From positions 1-11,271 of the forward strand of contig CANCCF010000131.1 in NCBI GenBank assembly GCA_947374485.1: a stretch of DNA of 11,271 nt, given 5' to 3'. This stretch comes from Comamonadaceae bacterium (GTDB lineage Bacteria; Pseudomonadota; Gammaproteobacteria; Burkholderiales; Burkholderiaceae_C). Both the position numbers and the translations under genes were made by a program. Below the pieces are notes generated by a model. The model saw only the letters and a list, made by a program, of their open reading frames with translations. It did no database searches and was not told the origin of the DNA. Positions 1 through 6,906 of this stretch are shown here, piece after piece (position 1 is the first letter of the stretch; each line of letters begins with the position of its first letter).

Positions 1-366
1 CTGCGTCTGCGAGACCTGGCGCAGTTTCCGCAACTCAGCGCCAGCTACCCACTGGGCCAGCAATTGGCAGTGGATGATGCGCTGGCCCGCATGGGCTTTG
101 GTGGGCAGCAGATTCGCGCGACAGTGCCTTATTTTCTGGCGGCACCCTGGCTGCTCAAAGGGGGACTCAGCGTCATGCTGTGCCCTCGGCGCGCCGCACA
201 GGCCCTGGCCGAACATCCGGACATGGACTGGCGACCGCTGAACAACCGCCAATGCGATTTCAGCTACCGCATGGTGTGGCATGAACGGGCGCACAAGGAT
301 GCGGGACTTGCCTGGCTGCGGCGCGTGATTGTGCAGTCTTCAGGCAAAATCACGGGCTCGACTTAG
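1..366 (+). CDS. LysR-type transcriptional regulator, C-terminal part (5' end outside window)
   Basis: The reading frame is open from base 1 to the TAG at 364-366, giving 121 residues. They look like the end of the effector-binding (periplasmic-binding-protein-like) domain of a LysR-type regulator. The stretch VPYFLAAPWLL, a following LCPRRAA, and the closing WHERAHKDAGLAWLRRVI are typical of the last strands and helix of this domain. The DNA-binding winged helix lies upstream of the window, so nothing can be said about operator preference. The stop is only 20 bp before the first candidate start of the homocysteine methyltransferase on the same strand, so the two may be co-transcribed. Regulation of the C1 genes by this protein is a guess from position. 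LysR assignment is fairly sure; the effector is unknown. Confidence 0.8.
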   Translation: MRLRDLAQFPQLSASYPLGQQLAVDDALARMGFGGQQIRATVPYFLAAPWLLKGGLSVMLCPRRAAQALAEHPDMDWRPLNNRQCDFSYRMVWHERAHKDAGLAWLRRVIVQSSGKITGST

Positions 367-386
367 TCCCCAAGCCCACACAGCGC

Positions 387-1487
387 ATGCGCCCCACCGA
401 TATGACCAGCCCCAACCGCTTCACCCACTTACTGGCCACCCGCCCCTGGCTGCTGGCCGATGGCGCCACCGGCAGCAACCTGTTTGACATGGGCCTGATG
501 TCGGGCGACGCGCCCGAGTTGTGGAACACCGAGCACCCCGAGCGCATTACCCAACTGCACCAGAGCTTTGTCGATGCCGGTGCCGACATCATCCTGACCA
601 ACAGCTTTGGCGGCACCACCTATCGCCTCAAGCTGCACAAGGCCGAGGGCCGCATGGCCGAGCTCAACAGTGCCGCCGCCCGCATTGCACGCACCGTTGC
701 CGATGCCAGCGGCCGCACCGTGGTGGTGGCCGGCAGCATGGGCCCCACCGGTGAAATCATGGAACCCATTGGCCCGCTCACCAAAGAGCTGGCCCAGGCC
801 GCCTTTGCCGAACAGGCCCTGGCCCTGGCCGCTGGTGGTGCCGATGTGCTGTGGATCGAAACCATGTCTTCGCGCGAAGAGGTGGAAGCGGCCGTGACCG
901 GTGCTGCCGCTGCCAATCTGCCGATCGTCTGCACGCTCAGCTTTGACACCAATGGCCGCAGCATGATGGGCATTTCGCCCAGCGATTTTTCCGAAATCGA
1001 GAAGTCCCTGACGCCGAGCTTGGCGGCCTGCGGCAGCAACTGCGGCGTGGGTGCCTCCGAAATGGTGGCCTGCATCCATAACCTGTCCGTGGCCATGGGG
1101 CCGGACGTGGTGCTGGTGGCCAAGGGCAACTGCGGCATACCGCAGTATGTGGACGGCAGCATCGTCTACAACGGCACGCCCGAACTGATGAGCGTGTACG
1201 CCCGGATGGCACTGGACTCCGGTGCCCGCATCATTGGCGGCTGCTGCGGCACGTCGCCCAAACACCTGCGTGCCATGAAGGACGCGCTGGACGCCCACAC
1301 CAAGGGCGCAGCGCCCAGCATCGACGAGGTGGTAACGGCCCTGGGCGACATCTCCACCGGCGCACGCGCCCAGTGGGGTGGCGAGCAAAGCCGCGCGGGC
1401 GGGGCAGCCGCCGGTGCCAACCTGAACCGGGGGCGCGGACGGCGCAGCGCGGGTGGTGCCAGCGACACGGGCAAAACCGAGTCGTGA
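387..1487 (+). CDS. bmt: Betaine/homocysteine S-methyltransferase family protein (zinc type)
   Basis: This 366-residue protein belongs to the cobalamin-independent homocysteine S-methyltransferase family (BHMT, MmuM, N-terminal domain of MetH), which moves a methyl group to homocysteine to form methionine. Visible marks are the N-terminal LLADGATGSNLFDMGL (22-37), TNSFGGTTYR (71-80), and the three zinc-binding cysteines expected of the family: Cys219 in GSNCGVG and Cys286-Cys287 in GGCCGTSPKHL. The barrel ends near residue 305. The last 60 residues are a low-complexity tail with RGRGRR and many Gly/Ala, which the catalytic fold does not need. Two starts are possible, ATG 387 and ATG 402 (MTSPNRF); neither has a good Shine-Dalgarno sequence, and 402 may be the better match to relatives. 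The methyl donor (glycine betaine, S-methylmethionine or a methylcorrinoid) cannot be told from sequence. Context with an MttB-like protein and FolD favours betaine or methylamine use. Confidence 0.88.
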   Translation: MRPTDMTSPNRFTHLLATRPWLLADGATGSNLFDMGLMSGDAPELWNTEHPERITQLHQSFVDAGADIILTNSFGGTTYRLKLHKAEGRMAELNSAAARIARTVADASGRTVVVAGSMGPTGEIMEPIGPLTKELAQAAFAEQALALAAGGADVLWIETMSSREEVEAAVTGAAAANLPIVCTLSFDTNGRSMMGISPSDFSEIEKSLTPSLAACGSNCGVGASEMVACIHNLSVAMGPDVVLVAKGNCGIPQYVDGSIVYNGTPELMSVYARMALDSGARIIGGCCGTSPKHLRAMKDALDAHTKGAAPSIDEVVTALGDISTGARAQWGGEQSRAGGAAAGANLNRGRGRRSAGGASDTGKTES

Positions 1488-3559
1488 AGCCTGTAGCAAC
1501 CGGCACCGCACAGTCCACAGAGACACCTCTGCCCGCAGCGCTGCCTGGCACAGCCGATCTTGTTGTGCCCACCTACCTGATCGGCGTAGACACCGGCGGC
1601 ACCTACACCGACGCAGCCGTGATCGAAGCGCGCGGCCACCGCATCATCGCCACGGCCAAGGCCATCACCACCAAGGGGGATTTGGCTGTGGGCGTGGCCG
1701 AGGCCATCACCCAAGCGCTGGCCAAACTCTCGCACGAGGTGCCACCGCAGGACGTGGCCATGGTGTCCGTCTCCACCACGCTGGCCACCAACGCCGTGGT
1801 CGAGGGCCATGGCAGCGCCACCGGCGTGATCCTGATCGGCTTTGACGCCGCCATGGTCGAGCGCACCGGCATTGCCAAGGCCTTCCCCGAGATGCCCATG
1901 GCCGTGCTGGCCGGTGGCCACAACTACGCCGGTGATGCGGTCTGTCCGCTGGACCTGGAGGCCCTGGAGACCGCCGTGCGCGCCATGGCGCCCAAGGTGG
2001 ATGCCTTTGCCGTAGCGGGTGCCTTTGCCGTGCGCAACGCGGCGCATGAGCACGCCGTGCGCGATGCGATCGTCGCCCTCACCGGCAAGCCGGTGACGCT
2101 CTCCACGGAGCTCTCTTCGGCCTTGGACGCACCGCGCCGCGCGCTCACCGCCGTGCTCAACGCGCGCCTGATTCCGCGCATCTCCGGACTTATTTCCGCC
2201 GTGCAGCGCGCGATGGCGCAGCTGCAGATTGCCTGCCCACTGATGATCGTCAAGGGCGACGGCTCGCTGGCCCTGGCCGAATCGGTGGCCACGCGCCCGA
2301 TCGAGACCGTTCTCTCAGGCCCGGCCGCCAGCCTGGTGGGCGCGCAGTGGCTCAGCGGCCTGGACAGTTTCATTCTTTCCGACATGGGCGGTACCACCAC
2401 CGACCTCGGGCTACTGATCAACGGCCGCCCCAAGGTGCGCGAAGAAGGAGCAGACGTGGGCGGCTGGCGCACCATGGTGCGGGCCATCGATGTGCGCACC
2501 ATTGGCTTAGGCGGTGACAGCGAAATCACCCTGAATGCGAATGGCAAGATTCAGGTAGGCCCGCAGCGCGTGGCCCCGGTCTCGCTGATTGCTGCGCGCT
2601 ATCCGCAGGTGCTGGACATGCTGCGCGCCGACCTGGCGGACATAGAGGGTGGCGGCTCGATGCACGGCAAGTTTGTGCTGCTGCCGTTTTCCGCCAGCAC
2701 CGACAAGGAACACAACGGCCTGTCCGCGCGCGAGCACGAGGCGCTGCAAACCATTACCCACGCGCCGCAGCCGCTGCGCAAGCTGGCCACGTCTCTGAGC
2801 TCGCAGCGCTCAATTGCCAGCCTGCAAAAGAAGGGCCTGGTGCAGGTCAGCAGCCTGACCCCCTCGGACGTGTCGCATGTGCTGGGCCTGCAGGCCAACT
2901 GGTCGCTGGAGGCCGCCACCATGGCCACGCAACTGGCCGCGCGCCTGCGCGACATGAAGCTGCCCACACCCGAGCGCACCCGCGCCTTTGCCCAAGCGGT
3001 GTGGGACGAGACCGTGCGCCTCACCGGCCTGGCCATTTTGCAAACCGCTTTTGGTGTGGAGATGGTGGACAACCCGTTGACCCACGCCGTCTGCTCGGGT
3101 GCTGGCGAACTTGGTCTGGCCAAAGTCAGCCTGACACCCAGCATCCCGGTGGTGGCCGTGGGCGGCCCGGTCAAGGTGTACTACGAAGAGGTGCAACGCC
3201 GTTTGCAATGCGAGATGGTGTTCCCCGAATTCTGCGAAGTCGCCAACGCCGTGGGCGCGGCCACCGGCGTGGTGGCGCAGAGTGTGACGGTGGAAGTGAT
3301 GGGCGACGGCAGCGGCCTGTTCCGTCTGCACTCCACATCCGGCACACGCCAATTCACCAACGCATTGGAGGCACTGGACGCGGCGCAAGCCCTGGCCGAA
3401 CAGCTGGCGCATGACGCGGTCGTGGCCATGGGCGCGCCGCACCCACAAGTCAAGCTCAGTGTCACCAAGCAGTACATGCCCAATGCGCGCGACTACACAG
3501 GGCTGCTCCAAGCCACGTTGATGGCCGAGGCGATTGGGCGGCCAAATGCGGCTGCGTAA
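1484..3559 (+). CDS. Hydantoinase/oxoprolinase family protein (HyuA-like, ASKHA ATPase fold)
   Basis: A 691-residue protein of the HyuA / 5-oxoprolinase / acetone carboxylase beta-subunit family. The ATP-binding motifs of the ASKHA fold are clear: GVDTGGTYTD (34-43) at the start of the hydantoinase A N-terminal domain, then STTLATNAVVEG, then DMGGTTTDLG (from 300) and GLGGDSEI (from 341). The frame is open well upstream inside bmt. I chose GTG 1484 because it overlaps the bmt stop as GTGA, the usual sign of translational coupling. GTG 1565 just before PTYLIGVDTGG is an alternative, and neither has a strong Shine-Dalgarno site. The partner subunit HyuB, needed by N-methylhydantoinase and 5-oxoprolinase-type enzymes, is absent here. 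The protein also lacks a ferredoxin-type cysteine cluster, so it is not a RACo/RamA-type corrinoid activator. The substrate is unknown; ATP-dependent work linked to methyl transfer is inference from the tight link to bmt. Confidence 0.85.
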   Translation: MKPVATGTAQSTETPLPAALPGTADLVVPTYLIGVDTGGTYTDAAVIEARGHRIIATAKAITTKGDLAVGVAEAITQALAKLSHEVPPQDVAMVSVSTTLATNAVVEGHGSATGVILIGFDAAMVERTGIAKAFPEMPMAVLAGGHNYAGDAVCPLDLEALETAVRAMAPKVDAFAVAGAFAVRNAAHEHAVRDAIVALTGKPVTLSTELSSALDAPRRALTAVLNARLIPRISGLISAVQRAMAQLQIACPLMIVKGDGSLALAESVATRPIETVLSGPAASLVGAQWLSGLDSFILSDMGGTTTDLGLLINGRPKVREEGADVGGWRTMVRAIDVRTIGLGGDSEITLNANGKIQVGPQRVAPVSLIAARYPQVLDMLRADLADIEGGGSMHGKFVLLPFSASTDKEHNGLSAREHEALQTITHAPQPLRKLATSLSSQRSIASLQKKGLVQVSSLTPSDVSHVLGLQANWSLEAATMATQLAARLRDMKLPTPERTRAFAQAVWDETVRLTGLAILQTAFGVEMVDNPLTHAVCSGAGELGLAKVSLTPSIPVVAVGGPVKVYYEEVQRRLQCEMVFPEFCEVANAVGAATGVVAQSVTVEVMGDGSGLFRLHSTSGTRQFTNALEALDAAQALAEQLAHDAVVAMGAPHPQVKLSVTKQYMPNARDYTGLLQATLMAEAIGRPNAAA

Positions 3560-3616
3560 GCGCGCCTTTACTGGGTCAGCGCCGGAGCGGACACAGCGCG
3601 CCCGCCCGGCGGTCTG

Positions 3617-3973
3617 TCAGGCCGTAGTGAGAATGCGGAATTCAATCGCCTTGGCCACCGGCCTGACCTGGCGCAAGTTCACGCTTTGCATCTCCACCAG
3701 CCCGTAGTTGGACATGGTTTTCAAGGTACGCGAAAGATTTCCGGGGCTGCGCCCTGTGGTAGTGGCAAGTGCTGCAATGGAGTCCGGTTGGGTATCCGAT
3801 ATCACCTTGAGCAGCGCCCGGTTCTCGTCGCTCAACACCTCCGCCAAGGACCGCATGGAGGTAAACCAGATGCGTGGATCCCCGGCCTTGGGCTTGAGCT
3901 TACCTTTTGCAATCGCCAGCATGCGGGCCCGGATTTGTTCCTGCGGCAAGATACCAATGGTGATGGCTTTCAT
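3617..3973 (-). CDS. HVO_A0114-like winged-helix antitoxin/repressor
   Basis: A 118-residue DNA-binding protein. The mid-part IWFTSMRSLAEVLSDENRAL (35-54) followed by a winged helix-turn-helix, IAALATTTGRSPGNLSRTLK (66-85) and TMSNYGLVEM, is the layout of the HVO_A0114 family of putative DNA-binding proteins, often found as the second gene of TumE-type toxin-antitoxin pairs. It should neutralise the toxin encoded just upstream and repress the shared promoter. An ATG at 3985 overlaps the toxin stop as ATGA. However, the ATG at 3973 has the better ribosome site (GAGG, six bases before it), so I use 3973; the longer form would add MRNT. The gene is convergent to the hydantoinase-like gene, 57 bp away, with no clear terminator between them. 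Family call is good; antitoxin role follows from the pairing. Confidence 0.8.
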   Translation of the reverse strand: MKAITIGILPQEQIRARMLAIAKGKLKPKAGDPRIWFTSMRSLAEVLSDENRALLKVISDTQPDSIAALATTTGRSPGNLSRTLKTMSNYGLVEMQSVNLRQVRPVAKAIEFRILTTA

Positions 3974-3981
3974 GGTGTTCC

Positions 3982-4347
3982 TCATTTCGGTTTCGCAAGT
4001 TTCAGGACCGCATCCACTTCGGTAAAGAAGTCACTGAGCAGTTGGTTGGCGCTGACAAAGGCGTACGGCACGCCCTGGTCTGACACATGCCGGTGCTTGT
4101 GGTCATACGCCAAACGTTGACCCGCATACTTGAACTTCTTGGGTTGCTTCACCGTGTGCGCATTGTCATACCCCAGGATGCGTCGGCCGTATGGCTCGTG
4201 CAGCGTGAGGGCATAGCGAATGCCATGCGGAACCATCGCGCTGGGCTCTACCGCCCAAGCCTCTATCTTGACCCAGTAGCCGTCACCTTGGTCGATTACC
4301 GAACCGGCCAAGTCCAATAGATTCTGCAATCCAGAAGAATCTCGCAT
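3982..4347 (-). CDS. TumE-family toxin of a toxin-antitoxin pair
   Basis: A 121-residue protein that resembles the TumE (formerly DUF6516) toxin family. Marks are an N-terminal LLDLAGSVIDQGDGYWVKIEAW (from residue 10), the motif GYDNAH (59-64), and a His-rich DHKHRH (82-87) followed by FVSANQLLSDFFTEVD near the end. The mechanism of the family is not something I can read from the sequence. It is the first gene of a two-gene minus-strand operon, and its TGA (3982-3984) lies just before the antitoxin start. There is no Shine-Dalgarno site ahead of the ATG, and the predicted transcription start falls almost on it, so the message may be leaderless and the toxin poorly translated. The base composition of this pair is visibly more AT-rich than its neighbours, in keeping with horizontal acquisition. 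Confidence 0.75.
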   Translation of the reverse strand: MRDSSGLQNLLDLAGSVIDQGDGYWVKIEAWAVEPSAMVPHGIRYALTLHEPYGRRILGYDNAHTVKQPKKFKYAGQRLAYDHKHRHVSDQGVPYAFVSANQLLSDFFTEVDAVLKLAKPK

Positions 4348-4352
4348 AGCTT

Positions 4353-4381
4353 ATGGTATCAGCTGTTGATACGACATTCAA
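4353..4381 (-). promoter_or_regulatory. Promoter of the TumE-like toxin-antitoxin operon
   Basis: Reading the minus strand, TTGAAT (4376-4381) and TACCAT (4353-4358) are separated by exactly 17 bases, a sigma-70-like pair matching four of six consensus bases each. Transcription would start near 4346-4347, at or next to the toxin ATG at 4347. Prediction by eye only. Confidence 0.5.
4356..4372. promoter_or_regulatory. Palindromic operator inside the toxin-antitoxin promoter
   Basis: GTATCA (4356-4361) and TGATAC (4367-4372) are perfect inverted arms around GCTGT, and two further bases of the core also pair. The site fills most of the spacer between the predicted -35 and -10 boxes of the toxin-antitoxin operon. 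A bound antitoxin would block RNA polymerase there, as in autoregulated TA operons. Confidence 0.6.
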
Positions 4382-4398
4382 CACTGAAAACGCCGCTA

Positions 4399-4424
4399 AG
4401 CGATTGCCGTGCACGGCAATCGCT
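4399..4424. repeat. 26-bp perfect palindrome
   Basis: The arm AGCGATTGCCGTG (4399-4411) is followed at once by its exact reverse complement (4412-4424). As RNA or single-stranded DNA it would fold into an 11-bp stem with a TGCA loop. There is no T-run on either side, so it is not a standard intrinsic terminator. It lies between the divergent toxin-antitoxin operon and rluE, 33 bp before the rluE start, and could be an operator, a REP-like element or a block to read-through. Confidence 0.7.
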
Positions 4425-4456
4425 CCGGCGCGCAACATCTCGGCTAAGCTGGTGTA

Positions 4457-5017
4457 ATGCCGTCTTCACGTGTACCCCAGCTGATCCGCTTCAACAAGCC
4501 CTACGGCGTGCTCAGCCAGTTCACGCCCGAGGGGCGCTGGCGCGGGCTCAAGGATTTCATTGCGGTGCCCGGCGTCTATGTGGCCGGGCGGCTCGATGCC
4601 GACAGCGAAGGCCTGCTGCTGCTCACCAGTGACGGGCCGTTGCAGGCGCGCATTGCCGACCCGCGCTTCAAGTTGGAGAAGACCTATTGGGCCCAGGTAG
4701 AAGGTGTGCCGGACGAGGTGGCGCTACAAGCCCTCTGCAAAGGCGTGCAGCTCAATGACGGCCCGACCTTGCCCGCCCGCGCCAGCGCCATGGAAGCGCC
4801 CGTGGTGTGGGAGCGTGAGCCACCGATTCGCCAGCGCCAAGACAAGCCCACGGCCTGGATTGAGCTCATCATCCGCGAAGGCCGCAACAGCCAGGTGCGC
4901 CGCATGACAGCCGCCGTCGGCCATCCCACCCTGCGTCTGGTGCGTGCGGCGATTGGCCCCTACACGCTGGAGGGCCTGGCGCCGGGGTGCTGGCAAGAGG
5001 TGACTCCGCAGCTCTAA
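4457..5017 (+). CDS. rluE: 23S rRNA pseudouridine synthase, RluE type
   Basis: A 186-residue protein of the RsuA/RluB/RluE/RluF pseudouridine synthase family. It starts directly with the catalytic domain (IRFNKPYGVLSQFTPEGRW, from residue 10) and lacks the S4 RNA-binding domain, as RluE does. The catalytic motif is GRLDADSEGLLLLT with the nucleophile Asp47. LKDFIAVPGVYVAGRLD and the later EGRNSQVRRMTAAVGHPTLR are also family signatures. In E. coli RluE makes pseudouridine 2457 in 23S rRNA; the same target is likely here. E. coli RluE is a little longer (about 217 residues). The start ATG at 4457 is the only sensible one, with a weak ribosome site. It appears to be a housekeeping gene not related to the C1 genes around it. 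Confidence 0.9.
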   Translation: MPSSRVPQLIRFNKPYGVLSQFTPEGRWRGLKDFIAVPGVYVAGRLDADSEGLLLLTSDGPLQARIADPRFKLEKTYWAQVEGVPDEVALQALCKGVQLNDGPTLPARASAMEAPVVWEREPPIRQRQDKPTAWIELIIREGRNSQVRRMTAAVGHPTLRLVRAAIGPYTLEGLAPGCWQEVTPQL

Positions 5018-5083
5018 GGCTTGCGCAGAGGCTTGCATACCCTTTGCATTACATTGGCCTCACCAACATACAAAGGTCTGCCC

Positions 5084-5512
5084 ATGGAAGCCATCATTCA
5101 AGCCTTGTTGGAAGTCCTGGGCGGCATTCTTTCCGCCTTGCTCGAGGTGTTTGCCGAGGCTCTGCTGCAAATTCTTGCCGAGGCGCTGGCAGAAGTTGGC
5201 ATCCACCTCACGCGCGGCAAAGTGGAACACGCGCAGTCGCGCAGCAAATGGCGGCTGATGCTGGGCTATCCGATTCTGGGGGCCATCGCCGGGGGCTTCA
5301 GCCTGCTGGTGTTTCCACTCTCTTTGGCCCATGGGCCCACGGGGCGCGTGGCCACCTTGCTACTGGCACCCGTGCTGGCTGCAGCCAGCACCGTAGCGAT
5401 GGGCCGCTGGCGCGCACGCCGGGGCCAGGATATCGCGTCCATCGACCGCGCGGCTTACGCCTACCTGTTCGCGCTGGGCATGGCCGTGGTGCGCTTCAAC
5501 TGGGCTGGCTAA
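5084..5512 (+). CDS. Small membrane protein of unknown function with amphipathic N-terminal helix
   Basis: I do not recognise a family. The 142-residue protein starts with about 38 residues of Leu/Ala/Glu-rich helix with a roughly 11-residue period (ALLEVLGGILS, ALLEVFAEALL, QILAEALAEVG), then a charged stretch (HLTRGKVEHAQSRSKWR). Two or three hydrophobic segments follow: YPILGAIAGGFSLLVFPLSL, VATLLLAPVLAAASTVAM, and a weaker AYAYLFALGMAVVRFNWAG at the C-terminus. An inner-membrane location is likely. I chose ATG 5084 because AAAGG stands seven bases before it; an upstream ATG at 5021 lacks such a site and would add a non-conserved-looking lead. It follows rluE on the same strand by 66 bp and is convergent with the transporter gene. 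Confidence 0.6.
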   Translation: MEAIIQALLEVLGGILSALLEVFAEALLQILAEALAEVGIHLTRGKVEHAQSRSKWRLMLGYPILGAIAGGFSLLVFPLSLAHGPTGRVATLLLAPVLAAASTVAMGRWRARRGQDIASIDRAAYAYLFALGMAVVRFNWAG

Positions 5513-5536
5513 AGCACGCCCGTTGACGCAGCAGAA

Positions 5537-6820
5537 CTAGCGCCCCGGGTCCACCAGCGGCATGGCCGGGCGGCTGTGCTGAAAGTCCGGGCGGCGCGGG
5601 TCCATCTGCAGCACTGCCTGCGAGCCGCTGCCCATCACCACGTAGTCGGTCTTGTGGCTGCTTTGCTCTGCGTGCATGTACTTGGCCGGGGCAAAGGCCC
5701 AGACGCTGATGGCCAGGATGCCCAGCACGATGGCGAAGTACAGCATCAGCGCCTCGGGCCCAAAGAAGTCCATCACGCCACCAGCCAGTGTCGGGCCTAT
5801 GGTGGAGCCAATGCCATACAGCAGTAGCAAGCCGCTGGTGACTTCGAGCACGCGCCTGGAGTCAATCAGGTCGTTGACGTGGGCCACGCTCAGGCCATAG
5901 ACGGTGAAGGACAGGCCGCCGTAAACAATGCCCAGCACAATTAGCGAACCCTCGTATTCGCGCGCCAGATAAAAGCCCACGGCCGCCACCGCCGCACAGA
6001 GGGTGCAGACCCAGAACAGCACCCAGCGCCGGTCGTGCTTGTCCGACAAATGGCCCACCGGCCACTGGAAGGCCGCACCGCCCAGAATGGTGGCGGCCAT
6101 GAAGGTGGCAATGCCACGCTCGCTGAAACCCACGCCCTGCCCGAAAACATGGCCCAGGCTGTAAAACGCACCACCCAGCAAGCCCGAGCTGATGGTGCCG
6201 AAGACGCCGATGGGCGAAATGTAGAACAGCTCCTTGAGTACAAAGCTGGGTACCTCCATGGCCTCGGGCTCGGGCACAGGCGTGAGGGTGATGGGTATCA
6301 GCGCAAACGAAAACAAAATGGAGGCCATGGCAAAGGGCACAAAGCCAAAGCGGTCGCCCACCAGAATCAGCCACTGCCCCAAGGCCATGGAGATGCCGCT
6401 CACCGCCATGTAGGCAGCAAACACCTTGCCGCGCTGGGCCGTGGTAGCCACCACGTTGAGCCAGCTCTCCACCACGATGTACAGCCCGACCAAACAGACC
6501 CCGGTGATGAAGCGCAACACGCCCCAAGCCCAGGCATTGGTCCACAGGGCGTGAAACATGGGCAGTGCCGAGGCAATGGAGGCCATGGCCGCAAAGGCGC
6601 GGATGTGGCCCACGCGGCGGATCATCAGGGGGCAGGCGTAGGTGCCGTAAACGAAACCGGCAAAGTAGGCCGACATCACCAGGCCGGTGACCAGGCTGGA
6701 AAACTTGGCCGAACCCGCCTGCGCGCCAATGGCAGCGAACATCAGGCCGGTGCCCACCACCAGCAGGGCCAGGCCGCTGAGCAGGGACGCCAGCGGAATC
6801 AGAAGCTTGTTGAGACCCAT
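5537..6820 (-). CDS. MFS transporter, YcaD-like
   Basis: A 427-residue major facilitator with about 12 hydrophobic segments. The first half resembles E. coli YcaD: SAYFAGFVYGTYACPLMIRR, then WGVLRFITGVCLVGLYIVVE and RGKVFAAYMAVSGISMALGQ, the loop and helix motifs of that branch. The tail after the last membrane segment (from about YMHAEQSSHKTDYVVMG) is polar and probably cytoplasmic. The frame is open upstream to a GTG at 6853, but that would sit on the terminator behind the mttB-like gene. ATG 6820 has AAGGG just before it and begins MGLNKLLIPLASLL, so I use it. Only 35 bp separate this start from the terminator, with no evident promoter, so transcription probably comes through the terminator from the mttB-like gene. 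The substrate is unknown; uptake or export of a methylated compound is inference from context. Confidence 0.88.
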   Translation of the reverse strand: MGLNKLLIPLASLLSGLALLVVGTGLMFAAIGAQAGSAKFSSLVTGLVMSAYFAGFVYGTYACPLMIRRVGHIRAFAAMASIASALPMFHALWTNAWAWGVLRFITGVCLVGLYIVVESWLNVVATTAQRGKVFAAYMAVSGISMALGQWLILVGDRFGFVPFAMASILFSFALIPITLTPVPEPEAMEVPSFVLKELFYISPIGVFGTISSGLLGGAFYSLGHVFGQGVGFSERGIATFMAATILGGAAFQWPVGHLSDKHDRRWVLFWVCTLCAAVAAVGFYLAREYEGSLIVLGIVYGGLSFTVYGLSVAHVNDLIDSRRVLEVTSGLLLLYGIGSTIGPTLAGGVMDFFGPEALMLYFAIVLGILAISVWAFAPAKYMHAEQSSHKTDYVVMGSGSQAVLQMDPRRPDFQHSRPAMPLVDPGR

Positions 6821-6855
6821 ACTGCCCTTCACGAAGACCGGTGCGCTGCGCACAT

Positions 6856-6889
6856 AAAAAAGGCGCGCGGCCTTGGGGCCGTGCGCCTT
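6856..6889 (-). terminator. Intrinsic terminator behind the mttB-like gene
   Basis: On the minus strand AAGGCGCACGGCC, loop CCAA, GGCCGCGCGCCTT form a 13-bp stem with one A-C mismatch, followed by an uninterrupted T-run. It starts 18 bp after the mttB-like stop and ends 36 bp before the transporter start. It either ends the mttB message or sets a lower level for the transporter by partial read-through. Confidence 0.88.
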
Positions 6890-6906
6890 CTGATCTTAGC
6901 CGGGTA

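Noticed and set aside
429..1526. 365-codon open frame on the minus strand, antisense to bmt
   Set aside because: Low-complexity Gly/His/Ala-rich translation, no domain, and bmt in the opposite strand has clear zinc and barrel motifs.
1484..3559. Corrinoid reductive activator (RACo/RamA type) as identity of the HyuA-like protein
   Set aside because: No ferredoxin-type cysteine cluster is present, and the N-terminal motif belongs to the hydantoinase A family.
3560..3616. Gap between the convergent hydantoinase-like gene and the antitoxin; repeated AGCGCGCC
   Set aside because: Only a short direct repeat and no stem with T-run on either strand, so no terminator is called.
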